Shown one piece after another: positions 1 through 6,302 of a stretch of DNA of 17,130 nt. Source of the DNA: Aequitasia sp047973235 (GTDB lineage Bacteria > Bacillota > Clostridia > Lachnospirales > Lachnospiraceae); assembly GCA_047973235.1 (NCBI GenBank), contig JBKEBP010000023.1, forward strand, positions 1-17,130, given 5' to 3'. The notes beneath the pieces were generated by a model. That model had not been told where the DNA came from. It did not search any database and saw only the letters and a list, made by a program, of their open reading frames with translations. The number at the start of each line of letters is the position of its first letter. Position 1 is the stretch's first letter. The position numbers and the translations under genes are program-made.

Positions 1-258
1 CCCCATATATTCCTGCTCATTCGTCAGATGTTGTACCGGTATTCTTTGTTTTCTCTTATTTATTAAACTTATATATTCTTCAGTTTCCATTTCATCTAGC
101 CTTCTGCTTGGGTCTATATAATAATGCGTTCTATCTATTTTTGTTACGTATGAAAGTAAAATGAATGCATCTGTTTCCGCATCATCTATTCCTGCCTGAT
201 TAAGTGATTTCTTGCCAAATTCAAGCGCCGCTTTCAACTCCAAAGTTTTCACTTTCAT
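1..258 (-). CDS. prmC: Peptide chain release factor N5-glutamine methyltransferase PrmC, N-terminal part (gene cut by window edge)
   Basis: PrmC (HemK) methylates the glutamine of the GGQ motif in release factors RF1 and RF2. Only the first 86 codons are present; the frame is open to base 1. The visible part is the family's N-terminal helical domain, ending in RIPVQHLTNEQEYMG, which fits the conserved R-x-P-x-Q-Y-x-x-G-x-x-x-F-x-G segment just before the methyltransferase fold. The SAM-binding and NPPY motifs lie outside the window. The start is the ATG at 256-258, preceded by GGAGAG about 3 nt upstream. It overlaps the end of the DUF1385 gene by 38 nt, which suggests translational coupling. 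The order rpmE-DUF1385-prmC is common in Clostridia, where prfA usually follows. Identification rests on this segment and the neighbourhood. Confidence 0.85.
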   Translation of the reverse strand, partial: MKVKTLELKAALEFGKKSLNQAGIDDAETDAFILLSYVTKIDRTHYYIDPSRRLDEMETEEYISLINKRKQRIPVQHLTNEQEYMG

Positions 259-1135
259 AAGCTCTCCAATCAAAAACTTTCTCTACGGCTTCTATTGCCA
301 CTTCTATCATCGAGTCATCCGGTTCCTTAGTTGTCAGCTTTTGTATCTCAAGACCCGGTTTACTAAGTATATTCATGACGAAACTGTCATTTCTACCTGC
401 GAGCTTTAGAATTTCATATGAAATACCCGCAATAACAGGTATCAGTAAGATTCTAATAGATATTCGCATAACAGGTGATTCAACCGGTATTAATAACAGT
501 AATATAATACTTATTGCCATAACAAAAAATATAAAACTAGTACCGCATCTCTTATGTTGTCTTGAAGAGGATCGTACATTATCTACATTCAATGGTAATC
601 CATGCTCGATGCAGTTAATACATTTATGCTCCGCACCATGGTACATAAAGGTTCGTTTTATATCTTCCATACGTGATACAAGTAAAATATAAAGTACGAA
701 TATACCGATACGCATAAATCCTTCTATTACAGTTCTTATATGGTATGAACTTATTACAGGTTTTAATAAACTCATCAGAAAATATGGTAATACCATAAAA
801 ATAGCTATTGCTATAACAAACGAAAAAATGGTCGTTATTGTCATAATTACAGTCTCTTTGCGTTCATCCTTTTCGCTAGTTTCTTCTTCATCATCAAAAT
901 ACTTAGCTGATGTCATAAGCGTTTTGACTCCTAAAACCATTGAGTCAATAAAATTGAATACTCCGCGCACGAATGGTATCGTTGTAAGTTTCTTAATCTT
1001 AATGACGCCTTTGTATGTATCTTCCTCTACGGCTATCTCTCCATTTGGCTTCCGGACTGCTACAGCATATTTGTCTCCATTTTTCATCATAATGCCTTCT
1101 AAGACAGCCTGTCCTCCTATGTTCGATGACTTCAT
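221..1135 (-). CDS. DUF1385 family membrane protein (YqhQ-like)
   Basis: A 304-residue protein of the DUF1385 family, known as YqhQ in Bacillus subtilis; its biochemical role is not established. The N-terminus carries the family signature GGQAVLEGIMM (residues 7-17). Hydrophobic segments lie at about 98-122, 143-153, 201-217 and 226-240, so it is an integral membrane protein. Between the second and third segments is the conserved block YHGAEHKCINCIE (165-177), followed by SRQHKRCGTSF (191-201). His166, Glu169, His170, Cys172, Cys175, His194 and Cys197 look like a metal site, which is an inference. The start is the ATG at 1135, with AAGGAG 7 nt upstream. The gene lies 25 nt beyond the rpmE terminator hairpin and overlaps prmC at its 3' end. 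No promoter of its own is evident, so it may depend on readthrough from rpmE. Confidence 0.85.
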   Translation of the reverse strand: MKSSNIGGQAVLEGIMMKNGDKYAVAVRKPNGEIAVEEDTYKGVIKIKKLTTIPFVRGVFNFIDSMVLGVKTLMTSAKYFDDEEETSEKDERKETVIMTITTIFSFVIAIAIFMVLPYFLMSLLKPVISSYHIRTVIEGFMRIGIFVLYILLVSRMEDIKRTFMYHGAEHKCINCIEHGLPLNVDNVRSSSRQHKRCGTSFIFFVMAISIILLLLIPVESPVMRISIRILLIPVIAGISYEILKLAGRNDSFVMNILSKPGLEIQKLTTKEPDDSMIEVAIEAVEKVFDWRAYESENFGVESGA

Positions 1136-1155
1136 ATAATTCTCCTTGTAATCTC

Positions 1156-1187
1156 AAAAAGGTTGAGATTTTATGAAAACCTCAACC
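1156..1187 (-). terminator. Intrinsic terminator after rpmE
   Basis: Read on the minus strand, GGTTGAG (1181-1187) pairs with CTCAACC (1161-1167). The stem continues through one G-T pair and TTTT/AAAA to a 3-nt loop, giving a 12-bp hairpin followed at once by TTTTT (1156-1160). It begins 19 nt after the rpmE stop codon and ends 20 nt before the start of the DUF1385 gene, so it should stop or attenuate transcription between them. Confidence 0.8.
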
Positions 1188-1206
1188 CTTACCTTTTACT
1201 ATTTAC

Positions 1207-1416
1207 TTACTCTGAATCTTTCATTCCATATTTCTTATTAAATCTATCTACACGTCCTCTAGCCTGTGCTGCTTTCTGTTGTCCCGTATAGAACGGATGA
1301 CACTTAGAACAGATTTCAACGTGGATTTCTTTATTAGTAGATCCAGTTACGAATTCGTTTCCGCAGTTGCAAGTAACAGTTGCCTGATAATAATCCGGAT
1401 GTATTCCTTCTCTCAT
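1207..1416 (-). CDS. rpmE: 50S ribosomal protein L31 (bL31), zinc-binding type
   Basis: bL31 is a small protein of the large ribosomal subunit, near the central protuberance, that contributes to the bridge with the 30S subunit. The 69-residue product begins MREGIHPDYY and has the four-cysteine set of the zinc-containing form: Cys16, Cys18, Cys36 and Cys39 (CNC and CSKC). It ends in the typical GRVDRFNKKYG segment. I chose the ATG at 1414-1416 because AGAGGTG lies 6 nt upstream. A GTG three codons earlier would overlap that site and is unlikely. The gene has its own promoter overlapping the rho stop codon and its own terminator, so it can be made as a single-gene transcript. Zinc-free L31 paralogues replace this form under zinc limitation in some bacteria; none is visible here. 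Confidence 0.97.
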   Translation of the reverse strand: MREGIHPDYYQATVTCNCGNEFVTGSTNKEIHVEICSKCHPFYTGQQKAAQARGRVDRFNKKYGMKDSE

Positions 1417-1422
1417 GATTTT

Positions 1423-1429
1423 CACCTCT
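1423..1429 (-). promoter_or_regulatory. rpmE ribosome binding site
   Basis: AGAGGTG on the minus strand lies 6 nt before the ATG at 1416. It fixes the bL31 start at that codon rather than at the GTG lying inside the site. Confidence 0.75.
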
Positions 1430-1482
1430 TCTTTTATATTTCACACATTGTATGTGGTCGCTTCTATTTAAACAGCTTTGTT

Positions 1483-1511
1483 ATTGTATCACAAATGGCA
1501 GATTTTGTCTA
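1483..1511 (-). promoter_or_regulatory. Predicted sigma-A promoter of rpmE
   Basis: On the minus strand TAGACA (1506-1511) and TACAAT (1483-1488) are separated by 17 nt, each matching the consensus at five of six bases. The -35 box overlaps the rho stop codon (1509-1511). Predicted initiation near 1476 gives a leader of about 60 nt. The leader holds a small CACAT/ATGTG inverted repeat around 1442-1456 of unknown meaning. Confidence 0.7.
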
Positions 1512-2960
1512 GTTGAATTTCGTTCTTTTTATTCTGCTGATAAACTCTCTATTGCTCTCTGTTTTAGCAAACATATGGAGTATTCTATCTACTGTTTCGT
1601 CGGCTCTTTGTCCATTTAAATTTCTTCTAAGATAATCCATTGCTTCCTTCTCTTCAGGCTTAAATAGCAAGTCATCTCTTCTAGTACCTGATTTTTGAAT
1701 ATCAATAGCAGGGAAAATTCTTCTTTCTGACAATCGTCTATCTAGAACAAGCTCCATATTTCCGGTTCCCTTGAACTCTTCGTAAACAACATCATCCATC
1801 TTACTTCCGGTATCAACTAATGCTGTTGCAAGAATAGTAAGGCTTCCGTTTTCTCTCATATTTCTGGCTGCTCCAAAAAATCTCTTAGGCATATGAAGTG
1901 CTGCAGGATCAAGTCCACCCGAAAGTGTTCTGCCTGATGGTGGAACAGTTAAGTTATACGCTCTTGCAAGCCTTGTAATACTATCCAGCAAAATCATGAC
2001 GTCCTGTTTTTGCTCTACCAGTCGCTTTGCTCTTTCGATAACCATTTCAGAAACCCTCTTATGATGTTCCGGAAGTTCATCAAAAGTTGAGTATATTACC
2101 TCCACGTTTTCGCCTTCAATTGCCTCTTTAATATCCGTCACTTCCTCAGGTCTCTCATCAATGAGCAGTATAAGTAGGTGCACCTCCGGATTGTTCTCTC
2201 TTACAGAAAGTGCTACTTGTTTTAACAACGTAGTCTTACCTGCTTTTGGAGGTGATACTATCATTCCTCTTTGTCCCTTACCAATAGGCGATATCAAATC
2301 CATAACTCGCATAGCCTTATTAGCTTGGTTTGTCTCTAATATTAATCTTTTATTTGGAAATATTGGAGTCATATCTTCAAAATTGGCTCTTTTAGTTGCA
2401 TTCTCCGGACTCAGTCCATTTACTTTAGACAAATAGAGAAGTGCTGAGAACTTCTCGGTTTGTGTTTTTACACGTGTATGACCCTCTAAAATATCCCCTG
2501 TCTTTAAATTGAATCTCCTAATTTGAGATGGTGATACATACACATCTTCATCTCCCGGAAGATAGTTTGCACTTCTAATAAAACCATATCCATCAGACAT
2601 AACTTCTAAAATCCCACATGCTTCAAGTCCACTATCAAGCTCCGGTTTCTTAATTCCCGCTTTCTTTTTCTGCTCTACTTTGGCCTCTGCTTGAGTTTCT
2701 GCTTTAGCTTCTACTTTAGCCTCTGCTTGAGTTTCTACTTTAGTTTCTACTTTAGCCTCTGCTTTAGCTTCTACTTTAGCTTCCGGCTTTTCTTCTGTAT
2801 CTTTCATTACTTTCTTTTTTTTATTTTCATCTGTCTTATCCGCTTTTAGCATAACTTCAACCAGCTCCGCCTTCTTAAGTGAAGATACACCTTTAATACC
2901 TCTCGCCTTTGCAAGGTCACGCAATACTGCTACAGACAATGACTCATATTTTTCTCGCAT
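1509..2960 (-). CDS. rho: Transcription termination factor Rho
   Basis: Rho is a hexameric RNA helicase that binds C-rich nascent RNA and uses ATP to pull it from RNA polymerase. The domains run in the usual order. Residues 1-45 form the Rho_N helical domain (LRDLAKARGIKG). Residues 48-108 are a charged insertion with an in-frame repeat. Residues about 111-180 are the cold-shock-like primary RNA-binding domain (GYGFIRS at 124-130). The rest is the RecA-like ATPase, with Walker A PPKAGKTT (237-244), Walker B ILLDSITR (323-330) and the R-loop KSGTRRDDLL (423-432). The end (REFISRIKRTKFN) is typical. The ATG at 2960 follows AGAAAGGATG. At 483 residues it is longer than the roughly 420-residue E. 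coli protein because of the insertion. A strong promoter lies just upstream; rpmE follows with a separate promoter. Confidence 0.98.
   Translation of the reverse strand: MREKYESLSVAVLRDLAKARGIKGVSSLKKAELVEVMLKADKTDENKKKKVMKDTEEKPEAKVEAKAEAKVETKVETQAEAKVEAKAETQAEAKVEQKKKAGIKKPELDSGLEACGILEVMSDGYGFIRSANYLPGDEDVYVSPSQIRRFNLKTGDILEGHTRVKTQTEKFSALLYLSKVNGLSPENATKRANFEDMTPIFPNKRLILETNQANKAMRVMDLISPIGKGQRGMIVSPPKAGKTTLLKQVALSVRENNPEVHLLILLIDERPEEVTDIKEAIEGENVEVIYSTFDELPEHHKRVSEMVIERAKRLVEQKQDVMILLDSITRLARAYNLTVPPSGRTLSGGLDPAALHMPKRFFGAARNMRENGSLTILATALVDTGSKMDDVVYEEFKGTGNMELVLDRRLSERRIFPAIDIQKSGTRRDDLLFKPEEKEAMDYLRRNLNGQRADETVDRILHMFAKTESNREFISRIKRTKFN
2676..2783 (-). repeat. 12-nt tandem repeat inside rho (nine tetrapeptide units)
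   Basis: Codons 60-95 of rho encode nine successive four-residue units of the form E-(A/T)-(K/Q)-(V/A), such as EAKV, EAKA, ETKV and ETQA. At the DNA level the unit is 12 nt, close to GAAGCTAAAGTA. A higher-order 36-nt copy is visible: ETQAEAKVE occurs at residues 76-84 and again at 88-96. The unit length is a multiple of three, so gain or loss of copies keeps the frame. Confidence 0.9.
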
Positions 2961-2987
2961 ATTTCATCCTTTCTTGATATATACACA

Positions 2988-3016
2988 ATTGTATCTAATC
3001 GTGGGGTAAGTGTCAG
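2988..3016 (-). promoter_or_regulatory. Predicted sigma-A promoter of rho
   Basis: On the minus strand CTGACA (3011-3016) and TACAAT (2988-2993) are 17 nt apart, each one base from consensus. Initiation near 2981 would give a short leader of about 20 nt that contains the ribosome binding site. That leaves little room for long leader-based autoregulation of rho from this promoter. Confidence 0.7.
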
Positions 3017-3113
3017 AAATGACTTTTTGATAGTTTGTAATTAATCGCTTAGATGATTATACTACAAAAGATTTAGGAATAAAAGAACTTTTTTCACCTT
3101 TAATACTACCCTA

Positions 3114-3142
3114 TTGAATTTTTGTTACTAAAACGCTATTAT
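3114..3142 (+). promoter_or_regulatory. Candidate promoter of the radical SAM / DUF4364 operon
   Basis: TTGAAT (3114-3119) and TATTAT (3137-3142) are separated by 17 nt on the plus strand, with initiation expected near 3149, just before AAGAGG and the ATG at 3165. The -35 box matches consensus at only four of six bases. The stretch between this site and the divergent rho promoter (3017-3113) is AT-rich, and I see nothing else in it. Confidence 0.45.
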
Positions 3143-3164
3143 TATACTTAGAAAGAGGTATTAT

Positions 3165-4094
3165 ATGTCTAAATATTGGGCCGAAAAGCCATACTACTCC
3201 CTAGATTATTATTTAAAGCATACATTCGGTGAGAAAGTTTACAGACTTTCTCTTGATATAGGAACCACATGTCCGAATAGAGACGGATTAATTTCCACCA
3301 AAGGTTGTATATTTTGCAGTTCTAAAGGCTCCGGCGACTTCTCTGCACCAAGAGCTTTCAATATAACTAAACAGATTGAAACTGCAAAAGAATATGTATC
3401 AAAGAAATACCACTGCAATTCTTATATCGCATACTTCCAGGCTTTCACCGGGACTTACGGTCCATTTGATATGCTTAAAAACGCATATACTGAAGCAATT
3501 AGTCATCCTGATATCAAGGCTATTTCCATTGCTACAAGACCGGACTGCTTGTCAGAAGAAATCTTGGATTTACTTAGCAAATTGAACAATATCAAGCCGG
3601 TCTGGATAGAACTTGGACTTCAAACCATACATCCTAAGACAGCTGTTTTTATTAGACGCGGATATGAACTTTCATGTTTCGAAGAAGCTGTTAAGAAACT
3701 TCGATCCATAAATATAAATGTAATACCACATGTGATTCTATGTCTGCCAAATGAGACACGTACAGACATGCTCGAAACCATAAACTACTTAAACAAACAA
3801 GATATACAAGGTATAAAGATACATTTATTACACATACTTACTGATACGGATTTATACACTTACTATCTTGACCATCCATTCTACATACCTACTATGGATG
3901 AGTACTTTGAACTTCTTGGTGATTGCATTAATCACTTAAGAGATGATATAGTTATTCATAGATTAACAGGTGATGGACCAACACAAATCCTATATGCACC
4001 AACCTGGACTATCGGTAAAAGATTTGTTTTAAATAAAATGTCTGCATACTTTAAGGAACACGAGAAATGGCAAGGAAAGGATTATAATGGCTGA
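3165..4094 (+). CDS. TIGR01212-family radical SAM protein (YhcC/YtqA-like)
   Basis: A 309-residue radical SAM enzyme of the TIGR01212 family, represented by YhcC in E. coli and YtqA in B. subtilis; the substrate is not established. The cluster-binding cysteines are in the family's widely spaced form: Cys36 in TTCPNRDG, then Cys48 and Cys51 in GCIFC, rather than the classic C-x3-C-x2-C. Other family blocks are SIATRPDC (121-128), WIELGLQT (147-154) and, further on, IPHVILCLPNET. The ATG follows AAGAGG with 6 nt spacing and its own candidate promoter. The last 8 nt overlap the DUF4364 gene, so the two are almost certainly co-translated. Length and motifs are complete. It diverges from rho. Any role in RNA modification is only a suggestion. 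Confidence 0.88.
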   Translation: MSKYWAEKPYYSLDYYLKHTFGEKVYRLSLDIGTTCPNRDGLISTKGCIFCSSKGSGDFSAPRAFNITKQIETAKEYVSKKYHCNSYIAYFQAFTGTYGPFDMLKNAYTEAISHPDIKAISIATRPDCLSEEILDLLSKLNNIKPVWIELGLQTIHPKTAVFIRRGYELSCFEEAVKKLRSININVIPHVILCLPNETRTDMLETINYLNKQDIQGIKIHLLHILTDTDLYTYYLDHPFYIPTMDEYFELLGDCINHLRDDIVIHRLTGDGPTQILYAPTWTIGKRFVLNKMSAYFKEHEKWQGKDYNG

Positions 4095-4599
4095 TACATT
4101 CAAATTATACAAATTAATAATTTTATATATGCTCAACAAGGTTGATTTTCCTCTGACGACTTCACAAATCTCTGAATTTATTGTCACGCGTGAATATACA
4201 ACTTTTTTCAAGATGAACCAGGCTCTTTCAGAACTTCGTGAATCCGGATTTCTACGAGAAGAGACAACTCACAACCGAACTATATATCATCTAAATGATG
4301 AGGGTGCAGAAACTATACGTTTTTTTAAAAACGAAATTCCAAACCCCATTCAAGATGATATCAACAAATATCTCAGAGAACGCAAATTCGATTTGAAATC
4401 CGAAGTTTCAATTAAGTCTGATTACTACAAGAACGAAAATAATGAATATACAGCACATTGTAGTATAACCGAACAAAAAGCACCCGTAATTGACCTCAGC
4501 CTTTCTGTTCCTTCCAAAGATGAAGCTGAAAAAATAGCCTCAAACTGGGAAAGCAAAAGTGATGAGATTTATTCATTTCTTATAAAGAAGCTTTTGTAA
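4087..4599 (+). CDS. DUF4364 family protein, predicted winged-helix domain
   Basis: A 170-residue protein of the DUF4364 family, common in Clostridia and of unknown function. The first 85 residues look like a winged helix: LYKLIILYMLNKV, then TTSQISEFI, then a recognition-helix-like NQALSELRESGFL and the wing TIYHLNDEG. This resembles PadR or MarR-type DNA-binding folds, so a regulatory role is possible but unproven. The C-terminal half (about 95-170) is polar, ending in a helix. The ATG at 4087 is preceded by AAAGGA and overlaps the end of the radical SAM gene by 8 nt. Its 3' end faces the nitroreductase gene with only 21 nt between stop codons and no clear terminator. Confidence 0.75.
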   Translation: MADTFKLYKLIILYMLNKVDFPLTTSQISEFIVTREYTTFFKMNQALSELRESGFLREETTHNRTIYHLNDEGAETIRFFKNEIPNPIQDDINKYLRERKFDLKSEVSIKSDYYKNENNEYTAHCSITEQKAPVIDLSLSVPSKDEAEKIASNWESKSDEIYSFLIKKLL

Positions 4600-4620
4600 T
4601 TGTTAATGTGATTAGACCTT

Positions 4621-5163
4621 TTACGACCATTTTTCGTATTTTACGATGTCGGCAAGAGGCTTTCTTGCTCTTTGTTTAGGCTTTTCATCACCATATCCAA
4701 CAACCAGTATGCCAACCACATACTTATCTTCAGGAATTTCGAGTAATGGTCTGACATCATGTTGCTGATACCACCCTGTCCAGCATGTATTTAGACCTTG
4801 ATTTTCCGCCTCCAGCATCATCTGTGTAATAGCTATAGACGTATCTCTTATAACTCTCTTTAAACCCATAAATCCGGCTTCTTCATTTACATATATACTC
4901 TCTCCACCAATCCACTCAGCTGCATCACCTACACACGCTATTAATATAGGTGCATCTGTCATCCAGTATTGCTCATGATCCACAAAGGCTAGTGCCTTTT
5001 TCATTTCGTCATCTTTTATTACAATAAAGTTCCAAGGCTGCCTATTATGACCGGAAGGTGCAAGCCTTCCTGCCTCAAGTACTTCCTCCAGTTTTTCATT
5101 CTCTACCGGAGTATTCTTTTTATACTTTCTGACACTTCTTCTATTTTCTATTGCATCTAACAT
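4621..5163 (-). CDS. Nitroreductase family FMN-dependent oxidoreductase
   Basis: A flavin oxidoreductase of the nitroreductase fold, expected to bind FMN and reduce a substrate with NAD(P)H; the natural substrate cannot be told. Family marks are RRSVRKY (residues 8-14) for FMN phosphate binding, APSGHNRQPW (35-44), a central helix rich in Thr/Met, GLNTCWTGW and the C-terminal GYGDEKPKQRARKPL. At 180 residues it is a short, single-domain member without an iron-sulfur domain. I chose the ATG at 5161-5163 because AAGGAGG lies 8 nt upstream. A GTG nine codons earlier is in frame but has no ribosome binding site. It follows hemW by 47 nt and may share its transcript or use the candidate promoter at the hemW stop codon. 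Confidence 0.9.
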   Translation of the reverse strand: MLDAIENRRSVRKYKKNTPVENEKLEEVLEAGRLAPSGHNRQPWNFIVIKDDEMKKALAFVDHEQYWMTDAPILIACVGDAAEWIGGESIYVNEEAGFMGLKRVIRDTSIAITQMMLEAENQGLNTCWTGWYQQHDVRPLLEIPEDKYVVGILVVGYGDEKPKQRARKPLADIVKYEKWS

Positions 5164-5171
5164 ATTATCGT

Positions 5172-5178
5172 CCTCCTT
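5172..5178 (-). promoter_or_regulatory. Nitroreductase ribosome binding site
   Basis: AAGGAGG on the minus strand, 8 nt before the ATG at 5163, is a near-perfect site. It decides the start against the upstream in-frame GTG at 5190. Confidence 0.8.
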
Positions 5179-5180
5179 AT

Positions 5181-5215
5181 CAAAATGCACATTTGCGTTT
5201 TTTTTACAAATTATA
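5181..5215 (-). promoter_or_regulatory. Candidate -10 element and inverted repeat upstream of the nitroreductase gene
   Basis: On the minus strand a perfect TATAAT (5210-5215) overlaps the hemW stop codon, but no convincing -35 box lies 16-18 nt upstream. Between it and the ribosome binding site is the imperfect inverted repeat CAAATGTGCATTTTG (5181-5195), placed where an operator or a small leader hairpin could be. Both are weak predictions. Confidence 0.3.
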
Positions 5216-6302
5216 ATAGAAATTCACTCATTACATAATTACTTATATCGACTCCCCTCTCAGTTAAGAATACCTTGTTATCTCTATCTACCAAAAGCCC
5301 TTCATCAACAAGTTTTTTTGTTATTTCCTGATATATATTATTGTAGTTCACACCAAATCGCTTATGGAAGTCTTCCTTGGAGATACCTTCCATCATCCTA
5401 AGACCCAAAAACATAAATTCTTCCATTTGATTTTCCTTAGTCAGCACCTGTTGTTCATTTGCTGATTTAATAAATCTTGTATTGCCGATTAAAGATGCCG
5501 CTGAATCTCCTATTCCAAGATATTCACTACACTTCCAGTATCCGATATTATGCTTGCATTCATATCCGGGTTTAGCATAATTCGAAATTTCATACCTGTT
5601 ATATCCACTTGCTTTAAGCATTTTTTTAGTTGTATGATACATCTCTCGCTCCGAGTCTTCATTCGGTAGCTTTAATAAGCCCTCTTCATTCATTTTATAA
5701 AAGGGTGTTCCATCTTCTATAATAAGACTATATGCGGAGATGTGCTCCGGATTTAAATTAATTACTTTGGTAAGTGTATCGAAATAACTTCGTATAGTTT
5801 GATTCGGTATCGCCTGCATTAAATCGATGTTTATATTATTAAATCCAACTTCTCTTGCCATATGATAAGTACCCTTGAATTCATCATATGTATGTATACG
5901 ACCAAGCGCTTTTAATTCGTTGTCATTAGTGGATTGTAATCCTATGCTTAGACGGTTTATTCCTACATGCTTATATGTTGTAAGCTTTTCTCGCGTTACT
6001 GTTCCCGGGTTTACTTCTATGGTAACTTCACACGCGTCCGAAATTTCAAAGGTACTTTTTATATTATCGAACATCTCTTTAACATGATTTTCTTCAACGA
6101 TTGAAGGCGTTCCGCCTCCAATAAATATGCTTGTAAGATAATAGTCTTTTGCAAATTTATTGTAGGAACTAATTGTATTATTTAATTCTTCCATATAAAG
6201 TTCAATCTCACTCACCCTAGGTGAATGAGATTGAAAATCACAGTAATTACATTTTTTAACACAAAATGGTATGTGTATATATAGTTCTAATGGTTTTTTC
6301 AT
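5211..6302 (-). CDS. hemW: Heme chaperone HemW (radical SAM, HemN-like)
   Basis: HemW belongs to the HemN-like radical SAM family but acts as a heme-binding chaperone that delivers heme to membrane proteins, not as the coproporphyrinogen oxidase. The 363-residue protein has the cluster motif CVKKCNYC (Cys14, Cys18, Cys21) followed by DF, GGGTPS at 62-67, RLSIGLQS at 117-124 and the HemW-specific HNIGYW at 251-256 (HN-x-x-YW, linked to heme binding). The C-terminal HemN_C-type region is complete. The segment usually written DLMYGLPGQT reads DLMQAIPNQT here, a modest divergence. Its ATG overlaps the lepA stop by one base (TAATG), so the pair is translationally coupled, as in many Firmicutes. 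hrcA, the usual next gene, is replaced by a nitroreductase gene. Confidence 0.93.
   Translation of the reverse strand: MKKPLELYIHIPFCVKKCNYCDFQSHSPRVSEIELYMEELNNTISSYNKFAKDYYLTSIFIGGGTPSIVEENHVKEMFDNIKSTFEISDACEVTIEVNPGTVTREKLTTYKHVGINRLSIGLQSTNDNELKALGRIHTYDEFKGTYHMAREVGFNNINIDLMQAIPNQTIRSYFDTLTKVINLNPEHISAYSLIIEDGTPFYKMNEEGLLKLPNEDSEREMYHTTKKMLKASGYNRYEISNYAKPGYECKHNIGYWKCSEYLGIGDSAASLIGNTRFIKSANEQQVLTKENQMEEFMFLGLRMMEGISKEDFHKRFGVNYNNIYQEITKKLVDEGLLVDRDNKVFLTERGVDISNYVMSEFLL

Noticed and set aside
2676..2783. Regularly spaced short repeats considered as a CRISPR array
   Set aside because: The units are contiguous 12-nt codon repeats in frame with rho and have no spacers.
3040..3060. TAATC/GATTA inverted repeat between rho and the radical SAM gene
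   Set aside because: Five AT-rich pairs in an AT-rich gap are expected by chance, and it is not positioned on either promoter.
4624..4640. Small TACGA/TCGTA inverted repeat near the end of the nitroreductase gene, considered as a bidirectional terminator
   Set aside because: The five-pair stem lies inside coding sequence and is followed by a broken T-run, so it is too weak to call.
5164..5190. GTG at 5190 as the nitroreductase start
   Set aside because: It has no ribosome binding site, whereas AAGGAGG is placed correctly for the ATG at 5163, and the added residues are not family-like.
5181..5208. Plus-strand hairpin CAAAATG-CA-CATTTG followed by eight T residues, looking like a terminator
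   Set aside because: The stem is only five to six AT-rich pairs with a 2-nt loop, and no plus-strand gene ends nearby. I treat it as a possible operator for the minus-strand nitroreductase gene instead.
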